A DNA stretch of 64,000 nucleotides from Acididesulfobacillus acetoxydans. Its GTDB lineage: Bacteria; Bacillota; Desulfitobacteriia; Desulfitobacteriales; Desulfitobacteriaceae. The position numbers and the translations under genes were made by a program. Every line of letters begins with the position of its first letter. The first letter of the stretch is position 1. The stretch lies in assembly GCF_900016645.1 (NCBI RefSeq), contig NZ_CDGJ01000096.1; one strand, 5' to 3'. Positions 9,129 through 17,807 of this stretch are shown piece after piece. The notes below the pieces were generated by a model that saw only the letters and a program-made list of their open reading frames with translations, searched no databases and was not told the origin of the DNA.

Positions 9129-10121
9129 ATGACCGAATTACGCTATAACCCTCTCTTGGGGGATTGGACCATGGTGGCGGACAAACGGCAGTTCCGCCCG
9201 AACATGCCCCAGGACTTTTGCCCTTTTTGTCCAGGGTCGGGCAAGGTGCCAGAGCACTATGAAGTACTAAAATATGACAATGATTTTCCGGCCCTGATGC
9301 CGGAGCCGCCGGAACCGAGTGTGGCCGGGATGGGGCCGTACCGGGTGGAGAAGGCCTACGGTAAGTGCGAGGTGATTCTCTACTCCCCGGATCACCGGGC
9401 GACCCTGCCGGAGCTTTCCCTCGATCACATCGTGAAGCTGGTGAACTTGTGGACCAAGCGCTACGTTGAACTGAACCGGGATCCGCTCCACCAATACGTC
9501 ATGATCTTTGAAAACCGCGGGGAAGAAGTGGGGGTGACGATGCCTCACCCGCACGGGCAAATCTATGCCTATTCGAAGATGCCCTTAAAGATTAAAACGG
9601 AGCTGGCCAATTGTCGGGAGTATTACAGCGAGACGGGGCACTGCCTTCTCTGCGACATGAACCGGACAGAGGAGGAGTTCGGAAAACGGATTATCTATGA
9701 AAACGAGCATTTCGTGGCTTACCTGCCGTTTTTCACAGACTACCCGTTCGGCTTATTTATCGTGAGCAAAGCGCACAGGACGGGCTTAGATGAATTCACA
9801 GAAGCGGAGAAACGGAGTTTGGCCCTCAGCCTGAAAGAGATGATCGGAGCGATGGATACCCTTTTTGATCGGCCTTTTCCCTACATGATGGTGCTGCATC
9901 AACGTGCGGCCCATGAGGACGAGACCCGGGATTATTATCATTTCCATATTGAATTCTATCCCCCTTTAAGGGAAGAGAGCAAAATCAAGTATTATGCCTC
10001 GTCGGAGATGGGGGCTTGGGCCGCTTGCAATACCCAGGCGGTGGAGCAGACGGCGGAAGCGCTGAGACAGGCGTATCAAAAGTATCTCGAGAAAACCTGG
10101 TTAACGAGGGACGCTGAGTGA
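9129..10121 (+). CDS. galT: Galactose-1-phosphate uridylyltransferase
   Basis: Converts galactose-1-phosphate and UDP-glucose to glucose-1-phosphate and UDP-galactose in the Leloir pathway. 330 residues from ATG 9129, chosen over GTG 9120 because AGGAAGG sits 11 bases from the ATG but only 2 from the GTG. Visible features are the N-terminal CPFCPG zinc ligands, the catalytic PHPHGQIYAY at about residue 139 (central His uridylylated), a second CLLCDMN Cys pair, and the C-terminal HFHIEFYPP. It is the first gene of a galT-galK-galE run, with galK 138 bases downstream. Confidence 0.95.
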   Translation: MTELRYNPLLGDWTMVADKRQFRPNMPQDFCPFCPGSGKVPEHYEVLKYDNDFPALMPEPPEPSVAGMGPYRVEKAYGKCEVILYSPDHRATLPELSLDHIVKLVNLWTKRYVELNRDPLHQYVMIFENRGEEVGVTMPHPHGQIYAYSKMPLKIKTELANCREYYSETGHCLLCDMNRTEEEFGKRIIYENEHFVAYLPFFTDYPFGLFIVSKAHRTGLDEFTEAEKRSLALSLKEMIGAMDTLFDRPFPYMMVLHQRAAHEDETRDYYHFHIEFYPPLREESKIKYYASSEMGAWAACNTQAVEQTAEALRQAYQKYLEKTWLTRDAE

Positions 10122-10142
10122 AAAAGTCCGGTTAGTAAGTGA

Positions 10143-10183
10143 GAACTTGGCCGCCTTGAGGCGAAGGAGACAGCGGCAAGTTC
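10143..10183 (+). other. Inverted repeat in the galT-galK spacer
   Basis: GAACTTG at 10143 is complementary to CAAGTTC at 10177, with a GCCGC/GCGGC extension carrying one bulge and an inner CGCC-TTGA-GGCG stem. No T-run follows, so it does not look like a simple terminator. It could stabilise the transcript or be part of a regulatory leader for galK. Confidence 0.35.
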
Positions 10184-10259
10184 GTGCGTGTCGTGCGCAT
10201 CTTAAAATACTCCTAAAATCTCTCGTAAAAATAGCTAAAAGAAGGACGTATTCATTATT

Positions 10260-11684
10260 ATGAACATCGCGGCAAGATTGAGAGATGGGTCTCAGAACGC
10301 GGTTCCAAAGGACGGGTCCGGGGCAGCCACTGAGGAGCAAGGACTGCAGAGTTTCGCCCCGGACGATGAATCGAGGATCCAGCCGGACAGCAGGGTCCGG
10401 GTGGGAAAATTGCGGGATGGATTTCGACAGGCTTTCGGGCATGAAGGAAATAGGCCCCTGCGTTTCTTTTTTGCCCCGGGCCGGGTGAACCTTATCGGGG
10501 AACATACGGACTACACGGGGGGGCTGGTCTTGCCAGCGGCACTATCCAACGGCACTTGGGCCGCAGTGAGTGCAAGGAACGACAGGGTTATCCATCTGGT
10601 TTCAGAGGGGTTCGCTCCTCGGGTTGCCTGTGACCTGACGCAAGACATCGTCAACACTCCGGAAGATGGCTGGGCCAACTACCCGAAAGGAATTATCAAA
10701 GCTTTTCTGGCCATGGGAGTGGTGGTTCCGGGACTGGATATTTGCTTTTACGGGGACATACCCAAGGGAGCCGGGCTTTCCTCTTCGGCTTCGCTCGAAT
10801 TGGTAACGGCGGTGGCGCTCAATATCCTGACAGGGGCGGGGCTTGATAGGCTCAGTTTAGTCAGGCTGGCTCAAGAAGTTGAAAACCGTTTTGTCGGAGT
10901 GAATTGCGGTATTATGGATCAATTCGCGGTGGGCTTGGGGCGGAAGGGGGCAGCTTTGCTCCTTAACTGCGCCACCTTGGCTTACAGGCATATCCCACTG
11001 GCCTTAGGAGAATATCGATTGGTGATCACGAACAGCGGCAAGCAACGCGATCTCGGCGAGTCAAAATATAACGAAAGACGCAGGGAATGTGAGGACGGAT
11101 TCCGAATTATAAAGAGGTACCGGCCTGAGCTGGCCAATCTGGGCGAACTGGGGCATCAGGAGTGGAAGGAAGTGAAAAAATATCTGCCCGCGCCGACTGC
11201 GGACCGGGTGGAGCACGTGGTGAGAGAGAACCACAGGGTGCTCGCTTCGGCGGCTGCCCTGGAGGACGGAGATGTGCTCACATTCGGGCAACTGATGCTG
11301 GAGTCACACCGCTCCCTGCGGGACCTTTACGAAGTAACCGGGCCGGAGCTGGACGCACTGTATGAGGTGGCCCGAAAGGCACCGGGCTGTATCGGAACCC
11401 GGATGACCGGAGCCGGCTTCGGAGGGTGCACAGTGGGCTTGGTTGAAGAAAAGAGGTTGGCGGATTTTCAAAAGCAGGTGGCTCGAGAGTATGAGGCGCG
11501 AACGGGTTTGAGGCCCATCTTTTATCCGGTGAGTGTGGGCGACGGGGCGCGCGAGATAAGTCCGGCCGGCGGAGGCGACCAGAGTGATCCCAACCCGGAG
11601 GATCCCAGAGAAGGAAGCGCGCTGTTCTCCGGAGAGGGAAAACGGGAAAACAAGCTCAGGCAGACAGGGACCAGCGGATGCTAA
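10260..11684 (+). CDS. galK: Galactokinase with N- and C-terminal extensions
   Basis: GHMP kinase that phosphorylates galactose at C1. Signatures are FAPGRVNLIGEHTDYTGG, the ATP loop PKGAGLSSSASLELV (about residue 169) and GTRMTGAGFGGCTVGLV near the C-terminal end of the domain. As read from ATG 10260 it is 474 residues, well over the usual 385-400. About 47 residues of low-complexity sequence precede the normal domain start, and about 45 follow the normal end (rich in Gly, Asp, Pro, Glu). An in-frame GTG at 10401 would remove the N-terminal extension but has only a weak ribosome site. The core is intact. Confidence 0.93.
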   Translation: MNIAARLRDGSQNAVPKDGSGAATEEQGLQSFAPDDESRIQPDSRVRVGKLRDGFRQAFGHEGNRPLRFFFAPGRVNLIGEHTDYTGGLVLPAALSNGTWAAVSARNDRVIHLVSEGFAPRVACDLTQDIVNTPEDGWANYPKGIIKAFLAMGVVVPGLDICFYGDIPKGAGLSSSASLELVTAVALNILTGAGLDRLSLVRLAQEVENRFVGVNCGIMDQFAVGLGRKGAALLLNCATLAYRHIPLALGEYRLVITNSGKQRDLGESKYNERRRECEDGFRIIKRYRPELANLGELGHQEWKEVKKYLPAPTADRVEHVVRENHRVLASAAALEDGDVLTFGQLMLESHRSLRDLYEVTGPELDALYEVARKAPGCIGTRMTGAGFGGCTVGLVEEKRLADFQKQVAREYEARTGLRPIFYPVSVGDGAREISPAGGGDQSDPNPEDPREGSALFSGEGKRENKLRQTGTSGC

Positions 11685-11797
11685 CCACAGAATAGCTTGG
11701 CTAGACGGGGACCGGTGGATCAAAGGCAGAAGGTCAGTACGCATAGGGCAAGCGTGAAATCAGTTCTGGGAGTAGCGGACATTGTCGAGGAGGGCTT

Positions 11798-12796
11798 ATG
11801 GCTATTTTAGTCACAGGCGGCGCCGGGTATATCGGCAGCCACACAGTCAGGGAATTGCTGGAACAGGGCGAGAAAGTGGTCGTATTAGACAACCTTTGCA
11901 AAGGGCATGCCGCGGTTGTGCCGGAGGGACTCCTGGTCCGGGGGGATGTGCAGGATAAGGAACTTCTCCATCGCCTTTTCCGGCGCTATGAGATTGAGGC
12001 GGTCATTCATTTTGCCGCTTTTTCCCTGGTGGGAGAGAGTGTGCAGGAACCTCTGAAATACTACGAAAACAATGTCGTCACTGCCCAAAGGCTCTTAACG
12101 GTGATGCAGGAGTACGGCATCAAAAAATTCGTTCTCTCTTCCACGGCGGCAACCTATGGGGATCCTCAGGGCATTCCGATTCAGGAAACAGACCCGACTA
12201 TCCCAACCAACCCTTACGGTGAAACAAAACTGGCGATAGAGAAGATGCTCCGTTGGTGCGACGTGGCTTACGGCATCAAGTCAGTGGCCCTGCGTTATTT
12301 CAATGCGGCCGGCGCTCACCCGGAAGGAGACATCGGCGAGGACCACCGGCCGGAAAGTCATTTGATCCCACTGATTCTCCAGGTGGCCTTGGGGCAGAGG
12401 GACACAATCAGTATCTACGGGGATGATTATGAGACGCAAGACGGCACTTGCATTAGGGATTACATCCATGTTATGGACCTGGCCCAAGCGCATTGGCTGG
12501 CTCTGAAGCTTCTGCGGGAGAAAGGGACCGGGGGGATTTACAATCTGGGCAATGGTCAGGGCTTTTCCGTGAAAGAAGTAATCGCCAGGACCCGGGCCGT
12601 TACCGGGCATCCGATTCCCAGCCGGGTCAGTGCGCGGCGGGCGGGGGATCCGGCCGTCCTGGTGGCCTCGGCGGCCAAAGCCGAAAGCGAATTAGGGTGG
12701 CGGCCCAAGCACTCCGGGCTCGGCGAGATCATTGCCAGCGCCTGGAATTGGCACCGCCGACATCCCTCGGGATTCGCAGACCATGAGGCTGACTGA
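11798..12796 (+). CDS. galE: UDP-glucose 4-epimerase
   Basis: Short-chain dehydrogenase-type epimerase interconverting UDP-galactose and UDP-glucose, 332 residues, usual length. The NAD-binding GGAGYIGSHT is at residues 7-16, followed by the SSTAATYG catalytic Ser/Thr region and the YGETK Tyr-x3-Lys pair near residue 140. The C-terminal region has the expected RRAGDPAVLVA. The ribosome site GAGGAGGG is well placed. It completes the Leloir set after galT and galK. Confidence 0.96.
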   Translation: MAILVTGGAGYIGSHTVRELLEQGEKVVVLDNLCKGHAAVVPEGLLVRGDVQDKELLHRLFRRYEIEAVIHFAAFSLVGESVQEPLKYYENNVVTAQRLLTVMQEYGIKKFVLSSTAATYGDPQGIPIQETDPTIPTNPYGETKLAIEKMLRWCDVAYGIKSVALRYFNAAGAHPEGDIGEDHRPESHLIPLILQVALGQRDTISIYGDDYETQDGTCIRDYIHVMDLAQAHWLALKLLREKGTGGIYNLGNGQGFSVKEVIARTRAVTGHPIPSRVSARRAGDPAVLVASAAKAESELGWRPKHSGLGEIIASAWNWHRRHPSGFADHEAD

Positions 12797-12922
12797 CGCG
12801 TAAATAGTAATGTCAGTGCATTCTAGGCCCGGGTGAAATCGGACGTCATGCATATCCGCTGTAGAATTCCTGTCTTCCATTTTCCGTATCTTGTGCTTTC
12901 TGTTTACTGTTTTCCGGCTTCT

Positions 12923-12955
12923 GATTTCTGATTTCTGACTTCTGACTTCTGATTT
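12923..12955 (+). repeat. 7-bp tandem repeat GAYTTCT upstream of the ROK gene
   Basis: Four full copies and one partial copy of GATTTCT/GACTTCT in a row, ending 14 bases before the ROK start codon. The flanking sequence is pyrimidine-rich and similar in character. It occupies the leader where a promoter or operator would be expected. Confidence 0.8.
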
Positions 12956-12969
12956 GGGAGGGTATTCTC

Positions 12970-14199
12970 ATGGCACTGGGCACACCTGTGGGCAGTTTCC
13001 AATGGATGAAACTGCAAAACAAATCGAACATCTTGAACACAATACGCCTGCAGGGGCCGGTGTCGCGGGCGGAAATCGCCAGCCTCACTGGGCTGACGCC
13101 GCCGACCGTTACGAATATTGTCGCTGAACTGCTGGAAGCGGGTTTGGTCATCGAGAGTGAGCTGGGGGAATCCACCGGCGGCCGCAAGCCGATCATGTTG
13201 CGGCTGAACGCCGAGGGGTTTTATGTGCTTGGGGTCTACGCCGGGGTCAGCAAGGTGAAAGCCGTCAGTGCCGGTCTGGACGGAACCATCCGGCAGCGTG
13301 CGGTTCTCCCGCTGCCTAAGGAACCTTCTGCGGAGAATTTCTTAAGTCTCGTGAAAGAAACTTTGCGTCAGGTTATTGAGAAGACCGAGGCCAAGCGGGA
13401 GAAATACCTGGGGATCGGGGTCGGCATGCACGGTTTAGTCGATACTGAACGGGGGCTATCTATCTTTGCCCCGAATCTCAAGTTGCGCAACATTCCGCTG
13501 AAAGCGGAATTGGAGGCCGAATTCAACCTGACGGTGGAAGTCGAAAACGATGTCAGGGCCCTGGCCTTGGGGGAGAGTTGGTTCGGCCAGGGGCAGGGGT
13601 TGGCCAATTTTATCTGCATCAACGTTGCTACCGGTCTCGGAGCCGGAATAGTTCTCGACCACAAGCTCTATGAGGGCAGTACTTTCACAGCGGGGGAAAT
13701 AGGGCACACCACCATTGATATCGACGGGCCCCAGTGCACCTGCGGCAACCACGGCTGCCTGGAAGCCATGGCGGCCGGCCCGGCCATAGCCGAGCGCGCC
13801 CGCAAGCGGATTCAGCAGGGTGACTCCTCTCTGCTTAAGGCCTGGACAGACGGCCATTTGGAAGGTGTCACGGCGAAGATGGTTCATGAAGCCGCCAAAG
13901 AGGGTGATGAATTGGCCATCGGGGTTTTGGCCGACACTGGGCGTTATCTGGGTATCGGCATTGCCAATCTCCTCAACACCTTGAACCCCTCGCGGATTAT
14001 TCTTACCGGCGGAGTCGCTCAGGCGGGCGATTTTGTCCTGCAGCCGCTGAAAGAGACCGTGGCCCGGCGGGCCCTGGAGACTCCGGCCCGGGCGGTGTCC
14101 ATTGTGACCTCGGAGATGGGGGAGGATGCTGATGCCGTGGGTGCGTTCACCCTGGTGCTGCGCCGTATTTTTACCCCGATGGGAGTCAATGAGCTTTAG
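12970..14199 (+). CDS. ROK-family transcriptional regulator
   Basis: NagC/XylR-type protein of 409 residues. An N-terminal winged helix-turn-helix (about residues 18-65, including SRAEIASLTGLTPPTVTNIVAEL) is joined to a ROK sugar-kinase-like domain. The zinc motif CTCGNHGCLEA near residue 256 is the ROK consensus, and ENDVRALALGE is typical of the glucokinase fold. The start ATG is preceded by GGGAGGG. Such regulators usually respond to a sugar or sugar phosphate, so control of the adjacent gal genes is a reasonable inference. The stop overlaps the convergent spoVB end by four bases. Confidence 0.9.
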   Translation: MALGTPVGSFQWMKLQNKSNILNTIRLQGPVSRAEIASLTGLTPPTVTNIVAELLEAGLVIESELGESTGGRKPIMLRLNAEGFYVLGVYAGVSKVKAVSAGLDGTIRQRAVLPLPKEPSAENFLSLVKETLRQVIEKTEAKREKYLGIGVGMHGLVDTERGLSIFAPNLKLRNIPLKAELEAEFNLTVEVENDVRALALGESWFGQGQGLANFICINVATGLGAGIVLDHKLYEGSTFTAGEIGHTTIDIDGPQCTCGNHGCLEAMAAGPAIAERARKRIQQGDSSLLKAWTDGHLEGVTAKMVHEAAKEGDELAIGVLADTGRYLGIGIANLLNTLNPSRIILTGGVAQAGDFVLQPLKETVARRALETPARAVSIVTSEMGEDADAVGAFTLVLRRIFTPMGVNEL

Positions 14200-15743
14200 A
14201 TATACTTCCCGATCCAAGGTAGCCGTCTGAGGTCGGAAGGCTTGACGGCCCCATTGAAAAACAGTATAAGACCGTAGACGACGAGCCCGGCAGCTACTTG
14301 TAGAATATAGCTGAGCGGGCTTTCTCCCGTGCCTAAATACAAGAGGCGAAGGGTCACAAGCATACCGATGCCGGCACTGAGTGGCTGCAGGAGAAAGTGC
14401 TGTAAATCCAAAGGCAGACCGGTGTGGCGGGAGATGGCGTGCAGGTTGAGCAGGGCCATAACGACAAAGCCCAGGACATAAGCCAAGGCGGCACCGAGGA
14501 GACCCCACTGGGGCATGGCTGTGAGGATAATAATTAGCGGAATGCGGACGGCGGCGCCGGCGATGGAGTGTAGAACCGGGAGTTGAACTTTACCGAGACC
14601 CTGTAAGATGCCGTTGGTCGCCTGCTGGACATAAGAGAAAATTCCCCCAAAAACCAGAATCCGCAGGATGGGCGCAATGGCGGGGCTTTTGAAAAAAGCG
14701 GTCAAAGGGGTGGCGTACATGAAGAGGACCAGCAGAGCCGGGAGGCCGACGATCACGGTGAGGCGAATGGCTTCGCCGCTGCGCGCCCGGACAAGGTGGA
14801 ACTGTTTTTGCGCGGCTGCTTCCGAAATGGCCGGTACCAGCGAGGTGGCCAGGGCCAGGGTGAAAACGCTGGGAAATGTGAGCAGGGTGAAAGCCGAGCC
14901 GCCCAATTGCCCGAAGAGAGTGGTGGCTTCCCTGGCAGTGTAACCGGCGGCCTGCAGGCGCTGAGGAATGATCATAGCGTCCGCGGCCGAGAGCCCGGTG
15001 GACAAAAGCCGGCCCACGGTTACGGGAGAAGAGAGTTGAAAGAGCCGGCGCAAAGTTCCCCGGGTACCGGCGCGGGTAGCACGGGCAGTGCCTTCGCTCC
15101 GGAGGGGGGCGTGAGGTCCGAACAGGTACTGGAGGACAATGATCAGCAAGCCGGCAAATTCCCCCGCCAGCATGCCAAAGGCCAGTCCCGCCGCCCCCCA
15201 TTCCACACCGCGCGGGAGGAAGCGCAGGGCGAGGGTAAAACCGACGCTGATGCGCACGATCTGCTCGCAGATCTGACTGAGCGCGGTGGGCACCATATTC
15301 TGTTTGCCCTGAAAATACCCCCGAAAGGCGGAGGCCACGGAAACGACGAAGATAGCCGGGGTGCAGATGAGAAAAACTTTAAGTACCCTGGGGTCGGGAA
15401 AAAGCCTGTGGGACATGACGGGAGCAATTTTGTAGAGGGCGAGAGTGACCACGATCCCGCTTACGGTCAGGATCCCCAAGGCTAGGTGAAAGATGCGTGC
15501 GGCCTGCTGTTCCTGTCCCAACGAAATCTCTTCGGAGATCATTTTGGAAATGGCCAAAGGAATTCCGGCAGTAGTGAGGACCAGGGCCGTCATGTAGACC
15601 GGAAAGACCATGGTGAAGAGGCCATAGGCCTCGCCGCCGATGTGAGTCATGATCAGGTATTGATAGACGAAGCCGAGAATGCGATTGATCAGGTTGGCCG
15701 CTAATAAAACCGTGGCGCCGTAAACGAAAGTGCGTTTGACCAT
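14196..15743 (-). CDS. spoVB: Stage V sporulation protein B-like polysaccharide flippase
   Basis: MATE/MOP-superfamily membrane protein of 515 residues (MVKRTFVYGATVLLAANLINRILGF start region), with about 14 hydrophobic segments. The N-terminal GFVYQYLIMTHIGGEAYGLF and the internal RGYFQGKQNM segments match SpoVB-type proteins, which are needed for spore-cortex peptidoglycan. Related paralogues (YtgP/MurJ-like) flip lipid II. AGGAG lies seven bases before the ATG. It is the clearest sporulation-linked gene in the window. It is transcribed towards the ROK gene. Confidence 0.85.
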   Translation of the reverse strand: MVKRTFVYGATVLLAANLINRILGFVYQYLIMTHIGGEAYGLFTMVFPVYMTALVLTTAGIPLAISKMISEEISLGQEQQAARIFHLALGILTVSGIVVTLALYKIAPVMSHRLFPDPRVLKVFLICTPAIFVVSVASAFRGYFQGKQNMVPTALSQICEQIVRISVGFTLALRFLPRGVEWGAAGLAFGMLAGEFAGLLIIVLQYLFGPHAPLRSEGTARATRAGTRGTLRRLFQLSSPVTVGRLLSTGLSAADAMIIPQRLQAAGYTAREATTLFGQLGGSAFTLLTFPSVFTLALATSLVPAISEAAAQKQFHLVRARSGEAIRLTVIVGLPALLVLFMYATPLTAFFKSPAIAPILRILVFGGIFSYVQQATNGILQGLGKVQLPVLHSIAGAAVRIPLIIILTAMPQWGLLGAALAYVLGFVVMALLNLHAISRHTGLPLDLQHFLLQPLSAGIGMLVTLRLLYLGTGESPLSYILQVAAGLVVYGLILFFNGAVKPSDLRRLPWIGKYI

Positions 15744-16469
15744 AGGCTGCTCCTATCTGCAAATATCCGGGGTTCAGGACGGTCAACTCTTATGTTAGCA
15801 AGCCGTGTCTAAAGCCGTGTCTAAGTGGTACACTTTTATCTTAGCGAATACAGAAGGAGTGAAGCCGGACGGGAACGAACCGGCCGAGGGGTTATACGCT
15901 CGCGGAGCAGACTCGCTTTGCGCCGGAGCAGTATTGCTTCTAGTAACCTTATGCGCGGAGGGAAAAGCCCATGCGTGAAAAATTTCTCGGCTTTGTAAAT
16001 TCGAAAAAAGGATTTTTACCTCGGGACGACGAATTTTTTAGTAAACTCTAAGTTAGGGCCCGGTTAAGGCTGGGTTAAAATCAGCAGACTCAAGGTGTAG
16101 AGTCCGCCCATGCTTCGGTCAAGCTCGTGCTTCGGTCAAGACCGGTAAGATTGGGTTTATGGGTTTGTGGGTTTATGGGTTTGTGGGTTTATGGGTTTGT
16201 GGGTTTATGGGTTTGTGGGTTTATGGGTTTGTGGGTTTATGGGTTTGTGGGTTTATGGGTTTATGGGTTTGTGGGTTTGTGGGTTTGCAGTTCCTTTGGG
16301 ATTTGATTAAAACTGGTAAGCCCGAAGTTGGAGTCCGCTTGTGGTTGGGTCGAGTCCGGCGCGGGGTCTTGGTGATAAAAAAACGCCGCTCAAAAAGGTC
16401 GGAAGGAGATTGACTGAGGAATAATTTACAAGATAAGGGGTATTATACCTCCGAACAGGAGGGACCCCA
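15744..16469. other. Long intergenic region between spoVB and iadA
   Basis: 726 bases with no convincing gene. It contains an 11-bp direct repeat AAGCCGTGTCT (15800 and 15812), a duplicated TGCTTCGGTCAAG (about 16110-16140), and the GGGTTTRT array described separately. A TTGACT at 16410 with GATAAG 16 bases downstream could be a weak promoter for iadA. Confidence 0.6.
16153..16287 (+). repeat. Telomere-like 8-bp tandem repeat GGGTTTRT
   Basis: About 17 consecutive copies of an 8-base unit alternating GGGTTTAT and GGGTTTGT, with one phase break near 16257. Each unit carries a GGG run separated by five-base loops, so the + strand could form G-quadruplexes. The stretch can be translated as a Gly/Leu/Trp/Val/Phe repeat, but no ribosome site or family supports coding. 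Confidence 0.95.
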
Positions 16470-17627
16470 ATGTGGCAGTTAATAAAAAACGCGAAGATTT
16501 ACTCACCTGAGCCGGTTGAGGATACCGATGTACTCATAGTCGGCGAGAGAATCGCGGCCTTGGGAAGAGGGTTGACTTTACCGGATTATGCCGAAGGTTC
16601 TGTCGTGGATGTCCGGGGGGCCGTGTTAGCTCCCGGATTTATCGATGCCCATGTGCACATTTGTGGCGGAGGGGGGGAAGCTGGGCCGGCCTCCCGGACA
16701 CCCGAGATTCAGCTGTCTCACTTAACCCTGGCGGGGACTACGACGGTTGTCGGCTGCTTGGGCACGGATTCTGTGTCCCGCAGTATGACGGAGCTTTTGG
16801 TTAAAGCCCGCGCTTTGGAGGATGAAGGTTTAACCACCTACATTTACAGCGGCGGGTATCAGGTTCCGCCGAAAACCCTCTTCCCGACTCTGCGCCAGGA
16901 CCTGACCCTGGTCGATAAAGTCATTGGGGCCGGAGAGATTGCCATTTCCGATCACCGTTCCGCCCAACCCCAAATTGCCGAACTGGAGCATTTGTGCGCC
17001 GAAGCCAGGGTGGGGGGGATGCTGGGGGGAAAAGCCGGAATCGTCCATCTTCATTTAGGGGAGGGAAAGCACGGCTTAGAGCCGGTGAGGACGATCCTCA
17101 ACCGGACGGAAATCCCCATCACTCAGTTCATGCCCACCCATATTAACCGTACCTATTCCTTGCTGGAAGAGGGTATCGAATTTCTGAAGGCGGGCGGGCA
17201 CATCGACCTCACGGCAGGGTGCGACGATTTCCCGAAGGATTTGCAAGTGCCGGCCGTGCTGAAAATGCTTCATGCCCGCCGGGTACTCAATGACCGGGTG
17301 ACGGTCACCTCGGATGGTAACGGCAGCATGCCCCAATACAATGAAGCCGGGCAATTGGTGGGAATGGGTGTGGGTAAGGTGAGCGTTCTCTGGCGGGACG
17401 TACGAGAAGCGGTGGTTTCTTGCGGCTTGCCGCTGGAAGCGGGCCTAAGGACCATTACGGCGAACGTAGCCAGGGTTCTGAACTTGGAGAGGACAGGAAT
17501 GATTCGGAAGGGGTATGCAGCGAACTTGGTGGTTCTGGATGAGGATTACCAGGTCCGGCATGTCTGGGCCAAAGGTAAACTCATGGTCCGCGCCAAAGAG
17601 GTTTTGGTTAAGGGAACGTACGAGTGA
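16470..17627 (+). CDS. iadA: Isoaspartyl dipeptidase (beta-aspartyl-peptidase)
   Basis: Amidohydrolase-family metallopeptidase that cleaves beta-aspartyl dipeptides from damaged or recycled protein, 385 residues, usual length. The metal-binding FIDAHVHICGGG is at about residue 57, HLHLGEG near 193, FMPTHINR near 221, and TSDGNGSMPQ carries the catalytic Asp near 281. ISDHRSAQP is also characteristic of IadA. The ribosome site AACAGGAGGG precedes the ATG. Neighbours give no operon link; the EF-G paralogue begins 180 bases downstream. Confidence 0.93.
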   Translation: MWQLIKNAKIYSPEPVEDTDVLIVGERIAALGRGLTLPDYAEGSVVDVRGAVLAPGFIDAHVHICGGGGEAGPASRTPEIQLSHLTLAGTTTVVGCLGTDSVSRSMTELLVKARALEDEGLTTYIYSGGYQVPPKTLFPTLRQDLTLVDKVIGAGEIAISDHRSAQPQIAELEHLCAEARVGGMLGGKAGIVHLHLGEGKHGLEPVRTILNRTEIPITQFMPTHINRTYSLLEEGIEFLKAGGHIDLTAGCDDFPKDLQVPAVLKMLHARRVLNDRVTVTSDGNGSMPQYNEAGQLVGMGVGKVSVLWRDVREAVVSCGLPLEAGLRTITANVARVLNLERTGMIRKGYAANLVVLDEDYQVRHVWAKGKLMVRAKEVLVKGTYE

Positions 17628-17807
17628 ACAGACAAAGTATCAAAAAGCCCAAGCTGCGCCAACGACGTCGGTCGACAGCGGGACTGACGCCAAACTGCCC
17701 GACAGGGTAAGGATAAAGGGTTACTTCATTGACTCAGGCAACAACTTCCATGAGTAAGCAAAAGGTATTGAGCCCTTTTCTTAATAACGCACAAGGAGGA
17801 GTTTGTC

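Noticed and set aside
16159..16413. An 84-codon open frame over the GGGTTTRT array, read as a Gly/Leu/Trp/Val/Phe repeat protein
   Set aside because: The frame exists only because the 8-base unit lacks stops; there is no ribosome site and no family resemblance.
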